A stretch of 64,000 bases of DNA, from positions 1-64,000 of the forward strand of contig CAYYFQ010000006.1 in assembly GCA_964471475.1 (NCBI GenBank). Direction: 5' to 3'. The notes beneath the pieces are model-generated. The model was not told the DNA's origin, did not search any database, and was given only the letters and a program-made list of their open reading frames with translations. Position 1 is the first letter of the stretch, and each line of letters starts with the position of its first letter. The position numbers were made by a program, and so were the translations under genes. Below, piece after piece: positions 26,595-34,961 of this stretch. This DNA comes from JAJNBD01 sp964471475. GTDB taxonomy: Bacteria; Pseudomonadota; Gammaproteobacteria; CAISUE01.

Positions 26595-28076
26595 TCAAAC
26601 GACATAGGAAATTTCCTCTTTGCTCTGGGGTGTCGCTGCGGTTGTCGTGACGACAGCAGTTTCGGCGCGCTCTATAACCTGGGGGGGATTATAAATACTA
26701 CTGTTTATTGCTGCTTTCATATCGCTGACAGTCCGTTGAGTTTCTCGTCTCAGTAGGAGGAAGGTATGTTCTAACATAACCGCTCTCAGCAGCGATATGG
26801 GTAAAGGTTCAGCTTGATCAGAAGCAACCTCAGGGCTAGTTAATAAGAGCTCTGTAGTCTGGTGGATAAGTTCTGCTTCCTTTTTCAACTGCTGAGCGGT
26901 GGGTTGCATCTCAAGTGCTGCTATGAATATTTCATCAAGGCGGGCTTCGAGCTTTTTGGTATTGCTCCCAGGACTAATCGCCTCAAAGAAGATGCGATAA
27001 TAACGTAAGAATGTCTCATGAAGAGAGGTTTCTTGTGTTTGTTCATCTGATATGCAAAGAGCGCCCATTTTCATGGCAAAAACCACATTCAGAAGCAGTG
27101 CTTTTTGTTTCATACCGAATGCTTCCCAATCCTCATCAGAATAGAGGGCTATTTTTTCTAATAGATATACAGGCTGAGCCATTTCAGCTTCATCGTAATA
27201 AAGAGAAGGCTTATTATTAAAAGCATGATCAAGTCCATCTAGGTAGGAATGTATATATCCGGCCCCTCCCAATGCCGCAATGAAAATATGGGGACAGTCA
27301 GGGTCAGGAGAGAAAGTGGGACGGCCAGGAGTGAAATAGGGATGGTGACTACTAAATCTCGTTGCTTCAGAAGCAATCACCCCAAAAAAGACTAATAGGT
27401 CTTGCAAAGGAATATGCATGGTAAAAAAATATTTCAGGGAGTGGGCGAGGTTGCTGAGTTCGGGGAGTACAAAGCAGTCTCTGCCACAAGCGACGCGAAT
27501 GATAGATAAAAGCGCCCAACCATGACAGGTCCTATCATCTTTGAGTATTTTTTTGAGACCGTCTAAGCTTAAGCTAATAGGAGTTTCAGAACTTTCAAAA
27601 GTATTGCTTAAGCGAACTAAAAATTGTATTCTCAAAATTCTCGCATCAGAAGAAGAAAGCTCAGGATCTTCACCCAATGCTTTAGGAGCCTCTATTTCAT
27701 CGGTTTCATCTGTTTCAGAAGAGCTTCCAGAGTCTACTTTTCCCCTCCGACAATCCACTTTAATCATTTTCAAGAAATAGGTAATACTGTCTGCAGAATC
27801 CCACGTAAACTTTAAGAGATACATAAAATGTTCATCAATACTAGCAGCTGTCTCCTCATCTATTAAGCGCATTGTCTGCAATTCTCCCAAATGATCCCAC
27901 AACATATCATTATTAAGATAGCCGAGTTCATCTAAACGCATAATAAGATCACAATAATAGGTAGGAAAGGCCTCTGGAGGCGTAAAAGAATTAAAAAATG
28001 CTGCAACGCGTGGATTTTGAGATAAAATTTGAGCTAGTCTGCGAGCAGGGGGGAAGATATATGGCATAGTAAGCAT
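26595..28076 (-). CDS. Helical protein of unknown function, candidate effector
   Basis: I do not recognise this 493-residue protein. It appears soluble and helical, with an acidic Ser-rich insert near 110-145 (SGSSSETDETDEIEAP). Leu-rich helices in the second half include LLRAVMLEHTFLLLRRETQ. The C-terminal 25 residues are Thr/Ala/Glu-rich (TTTAATPQSKEEISYVV) and so contain a small acidic patch near the end, as found in many Dot/Icm translocation signals. There is no export signal or membrane segment. It is the second of two leftward candidate effectors sharing an upstream motif. Confidence 0.6.
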   Translation of the reverse strand: MLTMPYIFPPARRLAQILSQNPRVAAFFNSFTPPEAFPTYYCDLIMRLDELGYLNNDMLWDHLGELQTMRLIDEETAASIDEHFMYLLKFTWDSADSITYFLKMIKVDCRRGKVDSGSSSETDETDEIEAPKALGEDPELSSSDARILRIQFLVRLSNTFESSETPISLSLDGLKKILKDDRTCHGWALLSIIRVACGRDCFVLPELSNLAHSLKYFFTMHIPLQDLLVFFGVIASEATRFSSHHPYFTPGRPTFSPDPDCPHIFIAALGGAGYIHSYLDGLDHAFNNKPSLYYDEAEMAQPVYLLEKIALYSDEDWEAFGMKQKALLLNVVFAMKMGALCISDEQTQETSLHETFLRYYRIFFEAISPGSNTKKLEARLDEIFIAALEMQPTAQQLKKEAELIHQTTELLLTSPEVASDQAEPLPISLLRAVMLEHTFLLLRRETQRTVSDMKAAINSSIYNPPQVIERAETAVVTTTAATPQSKEEISYVV

Positions 28077-28143
28077 AATGTCGTTTCCTCACTTATTTAT
28101 TTTTATTGTTTTCCACTATAGCATATACGAGTATTTTTTGCAT

Positions 28144-28184
28144 AAGTCGTTTTTATTATGAAAAAAAGACAGGTGAAAAAGGGA
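28144..28184 (-). promoter_or_regulatory. Upstream motif shared by two adjacent effector candidates, copy 2
   Basis: In the gene's direction it reads TCCCTTTTTCAC, then an extra 15-base T-rich stretch, then ATAAAAACGACT. It lies about 68-108 bp before the start at 28076, matching copy 1 in composition and position. It also borders the 3' end of comM, so a terminator role cannot be excluded. Confidence 0.4.
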
Positions 28185-28187
28185 TTT

Positions 28188-29708
28188 TTACATGGCGTCT
28201 AACATGCGATACGAGAAAGCTTCTAATAAATGTTCTAGTTGAATCTTTGGATTTTCTGCTAAATCAGCGATGGTGCGCGAGACTTTTAAAATCCGATTTG
28301 CGCTTCTGGCTGATAATTTCAATTGGTTGATTCCATCGGCCAGTGAGTTTAGCTCTCTTTCTTCTAGACTACAATGCATGAGTAGTTCCGATTGGTTTAA
28401 ACGTGCATTGGGTTTATTTTGGCGCTTTCTTTGCAATGCTAAGCAAGCAGCGACTTTTTGAGCTAAGGCACTGCTTGCGTATTGGGTGTTAGTGGTTGCT
28501 TGTTTTTGACGAATGAGTGTTTCTGCAGAAATAGGTTTAACGTGGATGTGTAAGTCAATTCTATCTAACCAGGGCCCAGAAATTTTAGCGCGATAACGCA
28601 TTACTTGATCGCTGGTACAGCGACAAGATTGAATGGTTGAGCCTAAATAACCACAAGGACATGGATTCATTGCTGCGATTAATTGAAAATTTGCTGGGAA
28701 TTCATTTTGTTGAGCAGCGCGTGAAATGGTAATGGTTCCGGATTCTAGGGGTTCTCGTAATGCTTCTAAGACATGTCGATTAAATTCTGGCAATTCATCT
28801 AAAAATAATACCCCATGATGAGCGAGCGAAATTTCACCAGGTTTTGGTGGATTCCCTCCACCCACTAATGCGACAGCAGAAGCAGTATGATGGGGGCTAC
28901 GAAAAGGACGCAAGCGCCAGGTTTGATAATCAAAGGATTTTTTACTAATGGAGCGCACGGCTGCAATATCGAGCGCTTCTTTTTGTGCAAGCGGAGGCAA
29001 AATAGTGACCAAACGACTTGCAAGCATCGTTTTACCGGTTCCTGGAGGGCCTGCCATGAGAAGATTATGACCTCCTGCTGCCGCAATCACTAAAGCGCGT
29101 TTAGCATGCTCTTGGCCTTGGACATCTAACATATCAATAGAATAAGTGATCGTGGTCTCCGCAGGCACCACTTCTGAAAATATTTCGAGTGCTGGCGTTC
29201 CTTTCAGGTGCGCGCACACATCTAACAAATGCTGTGCTGGCAAAATAGTTGCCGACTCTACGACAGCTGCTTCCTTAGCATTTTCCTTGGGTAAAATTAA
29301 TTGCCGTTTAACGTGTGTACAAGCGATACTAATGGGAAGTACCGCATGTACGGGGCGCAATTCACCTGAAAGCCCCAGCTCTCCAATAAATTCAAGTTCC
29401 GCTAAGGCAGTTTGAGGAATTTGTCCACTTGCTGCTAAAATCCCTAAAGCAATGGGTAAATCATAACGCCCCCCTTCTTTAGGTAAATCCGCAGGGCCCA
29501 GATTTACTGTGATGCGTTGATAAGGGAATTCAAACTGTGAGTTAATAATAGCGCTTCGTACACGGTCTTTGCTTTCTTTAACGGCTGTTTCGGGTAAGCC
29601 CACAATCGAAAAAGCGGGGAGACCGTGGGAAATATGGGCTTCCACTGTGACTAAGGGCGCATGAATTCCCACGCTAGCTCGACTGAGTACACGCGCCAAA
29701 GCGCACAT
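28188..29708 (-). CDS. comM: YifB/ComM family AAA+ ATPase
   Basis: ComM is a hexameric helicase that promotes branch migration during natural transformation in Vibrio and Acinetobacter. The 506-residue product starts with the Lon-like fold (GLPAFSIVGLPETAVKESKDRVRSA). The AAA+ core follows with Walker A GPPGTGKT, LFLDELPEF as Walker B, a zinc-binding cysteine set (NPCPCGYLGS...CRC) and a C-terminal Mg-chelatase-like domain. Length and motif order are normal. The gene lies 2 bp downstream of ubiK in the same direction. Presence of comM alone does not show competence. Confidence 0.92.
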   Translation of the reverse strand: MCALARVLSRASVGIHAPLVTVEAHISHGLPAFSIVGLPETAVKESKDRVRSAIINSQFEFPYQRITVNLGPADLPKEGGRYDLPIALGILAASGQIPQTALAELEFIGELGLSGELRPVHAVLPISIACTHVKRQLILPKENAKEAAVVESATILPAQHLLDVCAHLKGTPALEIFSEVVPAETTITYSIDMLDVQGQEHAKRALVIAAAGGHNLLMAGPPGTGKTMLASRLVTILPPLAQKEALDIAAVRSISKKSFDYQTWRLRPFRSPHHTASAVALVGGGNPPKPGEISLAHHGVLFLDELPEFNRHVLEALREPLESGTITISRAAQQNEFPANFQLIAAMNPCPCGYLGSTIQSCRCTSDQVMRYRAKISGPWLDRIDLHIHVKPISAETLIRQKQATTNTQYASSALAQKVAACLALQRKRQNKPNARLNQSELLMHCSLEERELNSLADGINQLKLSARSANRILKVSRTIADLAENPKIQLEHLLEAFSYRMLDAM

Positions 29709-29710
29709 TA

Positions 29711-29959
29711 TTAATGTTTGCCTTTATGTTGTTTGGCTTCTAATTGAGCTTCCAGTTGATCTAATTTTTCACGCGCCTTATGCAAAATAGCAGTTTGCTT
29801 ATCAAACTCTTCGCGTGTGACTAAATTCATTTTTGCAAAACTTGCTTCGAGAATAGTTTTAAAGTTCTGGACCAGATCGGTGTGCATCTCTTTTAAAGAA
29901 GAGGGAAGCGCATCGGTTAATTTATTAGCTAAATCATTTAAGGCATCGCGGTTGATCAT
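29711..29959 (-). CDS. ubiK: Ubiquinone biosynthesis accessory factor UbiK
   Basis: UbiK (formerly YqiC, BMFP family) is a small trimeric coiled-coil protein that helps the aerobic ubiquinone hydroxylase complex together with UbiJ. The 82-residue product has the typical layout: an amphipathic N-terminal half (LANKLTDALPSSL), then LVTREEFDKQTAILHKAREKL leading to a C-terminal coiled coil. It directly precedes comM, an arrangement seen in other gammaproteobacteria. Confidence 0.88.
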   Translation of the reverse strand: MINRDALNDLANKLTDALPSSLKEMHTDLVQNFKTILEASFAKMNLVTREEFDKQTAILHKAREKLDQLEAQLEAKQHKGKH

Positions 29960-30085
29960 AGAAGGTCCTTTATAGTATGGTTTGAATAAGTGGTAGACAT
30001 GCTGTAGTAGGATTATCTATCAAAAAAAACATTCTGGCCAGTCAAATAGCACGAGAAGTATCAATCTTTTATTAGGATATTGCTT

Positions 30086-31561
30086 ATGGAAAATAGTAAG
30101 ACATTATCAGCTCGAGATATTTATGCGGTGCCTGCAATTCGAGTGCTGGAAGATACTGTCATGGCGCAGCACCGTATCGACGGTTTTGAGTTAATGAGCT
30201 GGGCGGCGGAAATGGTTTTTGAGAAATTACAAACGTTATGGCCACAGGCAAAAAAAATTATCGTTTTATGTGGAGGTGGAAATAATGCGGGTGATGGCTA
30301 TCTGGTCGCGACCAAAGCACAAACTGCGGGCATCGCGGTGGAAGTTGTGTATCTTAAGTCTCCGGAAGATTTGCCTCCTGATGCTAAACGTGCAGCGATG
30401 ATGGCAAAAGAAAGGGGAGTGAAATGTAGTGTTTGGCAATCGCAAAACTTACGAAATGCGGAGGTATTGATTGACGCCTTATTAGGCATTGGTTATCAGG
30501 GTGCTTTAACACAAGAGTATCAACAAATTATTGCGCAAGCCAATCAAAGTAAGTTGCCTATTTTGGCGGTCGATGTGCCTTCAGGTTTAAATGCACAGAC
30601 GGGGGGTGTAACCGAGATAGCGATTCATGCGACTGCAACAGTGACTTTTTTTGCTCTTAAACCAGGGGTGGTGACAGGAGATGCGTTTGATTGTGTAGGA
30701 GAACTTTTTATTGCGAAATGGCCTCATGTTATTTCCGAGTTGCCTAAAAAAATGGCTTCTTTGATTGAATGGCCGGAATGTCAATTGATGTTGCCTCATC
30801 GTCGCAATAATTCTCACAAATTTAATTATGGCCATTTGTTAATTATCGGGGGAGCTCCCAGTTTTGGGGGAGCTGTGCGAATGGCTGCTGAATCAGCTTT
30901 GCGTGCGGGTGCAGGTGTAGTAAGTATTGCCACGCACCCCAGTCATGCAAATTTTTTAACAATTATGCGCCCAGAAATTATGTATCATGGGATCGAGCAT
31001 CCCAAGGAATTAGAAAAATTATTGGAGACAGTAGATTTTGTGGTAATTGGACCTGGTATAGGGCAAAGTAATTGGGCGAAAGAGCTTTGGCACGTCACGC
31101 TTGCCTCTCACCAACCCATGTTGGTGGACGCTGATGCTTTGCGTTTGTTAGCACAACAAAAAAGTTGTCGAGCCAATTGGATTTTAACGCCACACCCCGG
31201 GGAAGCTGCGGAGTTGTTGAATGTTACTCCTACTATTATTCAACAACATCGTTATACAGCAATTCACAAACTTATCGATGCGTACGGTGGGCAAGTTGTT
31301 TTAAAAGGAGCAGGCACCTTAGTGGGGAATAGCCATGAGCTTGCTGTAAATGCGATTGCCAATCCGTCGATGGCAAGTCCAGGAATGGGAGATGCGCTTG
31401 CTGGTATTATTGGAGCATTAGTGGCGCAAGGAATGTCTTTATTTGATGCAGCAAAAGTAGGGGTGGCGATGCATACTGCCGCTGCCGCAAGAGTGTGTCA
31501 AGAAGAAGGAAATCGTGGTTTGTTGGTGGGTGATCTTTGGCGTGTATTGCGTCTTTTGTAG
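30086..31561 (+). CDS. nnr: Bifunctional NAD(P)HX epimerase / ADP- or ATP-dependent NAD(P)HX dehydratase
   Basis: Nnr repairs hydrated NADH and NADPH: the N-terminal YjeF domain epimerises and the C-terminal kinase-like domain dehydrates. The 491-residue product has GGGNNAGDGYLVA (about residue 58) and VDVPSGLNA in the first half. In the second half are GGAPSFGGAVRMAAESALRAG, DADALRLLA, TPHPGEAAELL and the ASPGMGDALAG nucleotide site. ATG at 30086 was chosen over a TTG two codons upstream. tsaE, the frequent downstream partner, is absent. It is divergent from ubiK across 126 bp. Confidence 0.94.
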   Translation: MENSKTLSARDIYAVPAIRVLEDTVMAQHRIDGFELMSWAAEMVFEKLQTLWPQAKKIIVLCGGGNNAGDGYLVATKAQTAGIAVEVVYLKSPEDLPPDAKRAAMMAKERGVKCSVWQSQNLRNAEVLIDALLGIGYQGALTQEYQQIIAQANQSKLPILAVDVPSGLNAQTGGVTEIAIHATATVTFFALKPGVVTGDAFDCVGELFIAKWPHVISELPKKMASLIEWPECQLMLPHRRNNSHKFNYGHLLIIGGAPSFGGAVRMAAESALRAGAGVVSIATHPSHANFLTIMRPEIMYHGIEHPKELEKLLETVDFVVIGPGIGQSNWAKELWHVTLASHQPMLVDADALRLLAQQKSCRANWILTPHPGEAAELLNVTPTIIQQHRYTAIHKLIDAYGGQVVLKGAGTLVGNSHELAVNAIANPSMASPGMGDALAGIIGALVAQGMSLFDAAKVGVAMHTAAAARVCQEEGNRGLLVGDLWRVLRLL

Positions 31562-31735
31562 TGTGCGACAAAACTACTTGGAAATGGAAGAAATTGAAAA
31601 TGGAAAAAATTGACAACTTATCAGAAAGTTGTGATAATTCAAAGCGATGTTAGCGTAATAGCTTAACTAGGGCGTGTCCCTAAAATACAATTCAATAAAA
31701 ACAATAAACAATAAAAATAAACAAGGTACAATAAA

Positions 31736-32026
31736 ATGTTAAGATCTCTATTTAATCTAACTGTTAGAACCCATCAGACTTCATCTTTTTTTTCCGATGC
31801 TGCTAACCCACCTCAAAACATCCGAGAAGTACAACATAAATTAGAGACCCTAATGCAAACACTAGCAATAGGTGGTATTGGCACGCTGTCCGATAAACAA
31901 CGATTGCAAAAGGATATCGTCTTTCTAGAGGCAAAACTAAAAAAGTTAAGTCAAGGGTCGGAAGAAATACCAAAAGTAGACTATGTTTTAGAAAGCGCTT
32001 CCATGGGTAATGGCCCATCCCTTTAA
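31736..32026 (+). CDS. Small coiled-coil protein of unknown function
   Basis: The 96-residue product contains a single amphipathic helical stretch (QHKLETLMQTLAIGG and KQRLQKDIVFLEAKLKKLS) and no export signal. AAGG lies ten bases before the ATG. About 60 bp upstream is TAGGGCGTGTCCCTA, a short palindrome of the kind often found at insertion-sequence ends. The gene marks the beginning of the accessory region. Function unknown. Confidence 0.5.
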   Translation: MLRSLFNLTVRTHQTSSFFSDAANPPQNIREVQHKLETLMQTLAIGGIGTLSDKQRLQKDIVFLEAKLKKLSQGSEEIPKVDYVLESASMGNGPSL

Positions 32027-32181
32027 TTAGAAGGTGCGCTGAGGTATCCTTAATTTTTTAGGCTTGAAATTTTAGGTCAGGTATAAAAATGGATGTCAAA
32101 ACTCTTTAGAAATATCCTCATAGCAAAGTTGACATAGCGATCAAAAATAATAATGGGGCTTTTTTTATATGCAAAAGAACA

Positions 32182-32325
32182 CTATTGTGAACCCGCGGTA
32201 TAACCCGCGGGAATTACTTCAATTAAGAAAGTGAATTGATAACAATATCTATTGCTATTCTTACCATAATGAGCTGAACAATGATTATCTCCTGCTTGAA
32301 TGCTTAAACTCCCATATCCTGCATT
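32182..32325 (-). pseudogene. Remnant of an exported-protein gene (C-terminal end)
   Basis: An open frame without a start codon runs through GYGSLSIQAGDNHCSAHYG and RYCYQFTFLIEVIPAGYTAGSQ to a stop at 32182. The mix of Cys, aromatic and beta-type residues looks like the end of a secreted protein. It overlaps the end of the TipA-type pseudogene in another frame, so a deletion probably joined the two. I do not recognise the family. Confidence 0.4.
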
Positions 32326-32862
32326 GATGCTACAAATTGGGTGGCCATCTGTTGTTGTAAAATCAAATTGACCCGTGGCACTAAATCCACAAGCATGGAA
32401 AGCATATTTTGTTTAAGAGTTTTTGGAGCGTTATATTTATTCATTTCTAAAACGACGTTATGCGTCACACTATTAAAAGCTTCTTTCACAAAGTGTTGAT
32501 GCAATGCTTTTTCGTAATAATCGTAAAGTGCATCACTTACGTCTAAACCATGGTTTCTCAGCATTTGCCCGCCACCTTCTTGAGCATACATCTTCTCTAA
32601 GCCTTGCTGAATACTTTTATCGCCGCCAGTGAAGAGAGTAATCATTTCACGTGCTTTGAGTGCAAAAGGTTTTGTCGCATCGCTGGTTGCATCAACGCCA
32701 TTTCCCATCAACTTTTTTAAGCCAGAAAAAATAGTATTCCATTCCTCATCAAATTTTTCCTGGTCTGCTTCTGTTGAATTAAAGCTGCGTTTTTTCAGTG
32801 TAATGTCGCAAGCTGCGAATCGACACACCCGTTTTTTTAGAAACATCGCCAATTTTTAACAT
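32304..32862 (-). pseudogene. Broken MerR-family regulator with TipAS domain
   Basis: ATG at 32862, with TAGGAGA upstream, opens MLKIGDVSKKTGVSIRSLRHY, the first helix-turn-helix part of a MerR regulator, then hits a stop after TEKTQL. In another frame the sequence continues as a TipAS ligand-binding domain from FDEEWNTIFSGLKKLM through YDYYEKALHQHFVKEAF to MQDMGV. The rest of the MerR domain and the first part of TipAS (roughly 90-100 residues) are missing. An internal deletion with frameshift has therefore inactivated the regulator. Functional TipA-type proteins sense thiopeptide-like or other hydrophobic ligands. Confidence 0.8.
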
Positions 32863-32927
32863 ATATTTCTCCTACCGATAGAAAGCATAAAGGCTCACAT
32901 AATGTGAGAGTCAATACCTTTAGTTCT

Positions 32928-33857
32928 TCAGATATTCCCAATAAGTTTTGAATTAATTTTTTTTACGGCGCGCACATTTTCTTCAAGTAATAATGAATCA
33001 CCAATATCAGCCGCATATAACATCAACGTAAAAGCACTATAGAGTGCAAGAAAGCGCGCATATCGCCATGTGCTTTCGTCGACGTCACCATATATTTTAA
33101 AAAAGTTCGCATGGTAATCGACAGGATAGAATACCCAAATGATCGATAAATCTTCTGCTTTATTATTGATGCCCATGTCGCCCCAATCAATAATGCCTTT
33201 TAATTTTTGATTGTGAAAAATAAGGTGTCGGCAATCTAAATCACCATGGATTAAACAGCGATCTTGAGCAGATAAGTCTATGGTTTCGATAGCGGCTACT
33301 TCTTTTTCAAACTCACGCTTATTCATTTTATGTGTCACAATTTTTTCAACACGACCCCGCAACGTCTCTATGGTTTTATCAATCAACATATGATCGAAAA
33401 ATTGAGGGCCAACCCCTAATGCGCGGGCTTGTTTTTCGTCAATGCGATGCAGCTGTTTAAGAAAATGCGCAAGCGTAGGTAAACTGGCTTTGCGCTCTGC
33501 GTCTGTGAGCTGTGCTCGATAAGCAGCTGTGCCTGGAATGATTGAATAACCTTGGAAGGGATAAGGATAATCTGCCGTTGGCTGGCCAATATAGCGAGGA
33601 CGTGGAATGCTAATATCCGTTAATAGGGGAAAATGATTTAACACACGGTTTTCATGTTCCAATAATTCCACTGCCACTTTTCGCCGCGGAAATCGAAAAA
33701 TCATTTGATCGTTGATTAAAAAGACACGATTATCCCAGCCCTCGCCGATCAGTTGAATGGTGTTAATGGGAGAGAGCTCTGGAAATTGTTCCACTAAGCA
33801 TGTTTTTACTAATGCTTCGGTGATTTCAATGTCTGCTTGCCATTCTTTTTTGTTCAT
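32928..33857 (-). CDS. APH-family (aminoglycoside phosphotransferase-like) kinase
   Basis: This 309-residue kinase-fold protein has the nucleotide loop region IGEGWDNRVFLI, the ATP-contact strand MIFRFPRR, the catalytic loop CLIHGDLDCRHLIF and the metal-binding IDWGDMG. Family members phosphorylate aminoglycosides, macrolides or small metabolites; the substrate cannot be read from sequence. Its ATG overlaps the stop of the upstream methyltransferase, so the two form an operon that continues toward the broken TipA-type regulator. Confidence 0.85.
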   Translation of the reverse strand: MNKKEWQADIEITEALVKTCLVEQFPELSPINTIQLIGEGWDNRVFLINDQMIFRFPRRKVAVELLEHENRVLNHFPLLTDISIPRPRYIGQPTADYPYPFQGYSIIPGTAAYRAQLTDAERKASLPTLAHFLKQLHRIDEKQARALGVGPQFFDHMLIDKTIETLRGRVEKIVTHKMNKREFEKEVAAIETIDLSAQDRCLIHGDLDCRHLIFHNQKLKGIIDWGDMGINNKAEDLSIIWVFYPVDYHANFFKIYGDVDESTWRYARFLALYSAFTLMLYAADIGDSLLLEENVRAVKKINSKLIGNI

Positions 33858-34510
33858 ACTTTTTTAAACACAGAAACAAATGCAGGAAAATTGGCCCTCT
33901 TGCCTTCTCGGCAAATGTGATAAGAAGCCGCATGTCGGCTTTCTAATACAAAATGTTTTTTTGTGATCTCATTTAATACTTCTTTTGATAATGCAGGTGG
34001 TGCTTTTACGCCCGTTATTTTTTCGACTTCAAGAACATCGGGGCTAATACATGCAAAATTTACCCAATACCCATTTGTTTTTAAAAGATTTGCCATTTTT
34101 TCTGCAAACTGTTTTTGAATGGTATTATCATCTATTGTTTGAAGGACCGCCACATCAAAAACCAGATCAAATAGATTAAAAGGCAATGCATCATGCAGTA
34201 TATCACCCGCAAAAAAATTAATGGACATTTTTTCTTGTTCAGCATTTATTTTTGCTTGTGCAATAGCGGCTTCAGATAAATCAATCGCTGTTAGTTCATA
34301 ACCTAATTTCCTAAGAGCGATGGACTCTTTTGCGTGCCCACATCCAACTTCTAATACAGATGTTTGTGTTGAATGCGGATAAAGTTGTTGAATGGCTTGT
34401 AGTAATGGCACGATTAAGTCATGCGCTGTCCAAGGCGTATCGCCTGTTTGGTAACGCTTGTTCCAATTGCGATTTTGCGCAGGTTGAAGCATAGAATTCA
34501 CTTTGTTCAT
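33854..34510 (-). CDS. SAM-dependent methyltransferase
   Basis: The 218-residue class I methyltransferase has WNKRYQTGDTPW near the N-terminus, then motif I LEVGCGHAKESIAL, AIDLSEAAIAQAK and DLVFDVAVLQTI. The WxxRY...TPW start is typical of the thiopurine methyltransferase-like/TehB-like group that acts on small thiols, oxyanions or metabolites. The stop overlaps the APH-type kinase start by 4 bp. It opens the leftward operon. Confidence 0.8.
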   Translation of the reverse strand: MNKVNSMLQPAQNRNWNKRYQTGDTPWTAHDLIVPLLQAIQQLYPHSTQTSVLEVGCGHAKESIALRKLGYELTAIDLSEAAIAQAKINAEQEKMSINFFAGDILHDALPFNLFDLVFDVAVLQTIDDNTIQKQFAEKMANLLKTNGYWVNFACISPDVLEVEKITGVKAPPALSKEVLNEITKKHFVLESRHAASYHICREGKRANFPAFVSVFKKV

Positions 34511-34573
34511 AAAGAGAGCATTATAGCAAAATAGAGTATAATCATCCTTAAGAAAAATAACGGGTTATTTTCT

Positions 34574-34906
34574 ATGCAGTTGACAGAACTTCAGCAATAT
34601 CAGCGTGATTACGATAAAAATTTTTATGAAATCAACTCTCCTGATTTTCATAAAATTCGCCATATTTTATTGCATTTAACCAAAACGAATGGAAAATTAG
34701 CCGCTTATTGCGAAGCAAAAGAACATCGAGTAAATCAGAATACTTCTTTGGATTTTGAATTTTCGGAAGAGATTATTCCAGATCTTTTGTTATATGCGTT
34801 GCAATTAGCAAATATTTTTGAAGTTGACTTGGACGAGGCTTATTTAAAACATCTTGAGGCGAATAAAAAAATACTAGAAAAAAAGCGCTATGCAAAATTT
34901 CGCTAA
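34574..34906 (+). CDS. MazG-like nucleotide pyrophosphohydrolase-type protein
   Basis: The 110-residue product resembles short MazG-like proteins: a helical start (YQRDYDKNFYEIN), FSEEIIPDLLLYALQLANIF as the metal-binding helix pair, and VDLDEAYLKHLEANKKILEKKRY at the end. MazG-like enzymes remove pyrophosphate from non-canonical nucleotides. The Glu set is less complete than in well-studied members, so activity is uncertain. The last codons and stop (AKFR*) lie within a copy of the recurrent AAAATTTCGCTAATGCT motif. Confidence 0.6.
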   Translation: MQLTELQQYQRDYDKNFYEINSPDFHKIRHILLHLTKTNGKLAAYCEAKEHRVNQNTSLDFEFSEEIIPDLLLYALQLANIFEVDLDEAYLKHLEANKKILEKKRYAKFR

Positions 34907-34910
34907 TGCT
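34894..34910 (+). repeat. Copy of the recurrent motif AAAATTTCGCTAATGCT
   Basis: These 17 bases match the 18-bp motif found at 47164-47181, 50283-50300 and 59714-59731, apart from the last base. Here it spans the stop codon of the MazG-like gene. Confidence 0.6.
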
Positions 34911-34961
34911 CTGCTTGTTTTTTATTTATCATGATGTTACAAAGACACTCAATCTGCAATC

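Noticed and set aside
28188..29708. comM taken as proof of natural competence
   Set aside because: ComM is widespread in non-competent bacteria, and no other uptake genes are in the window.
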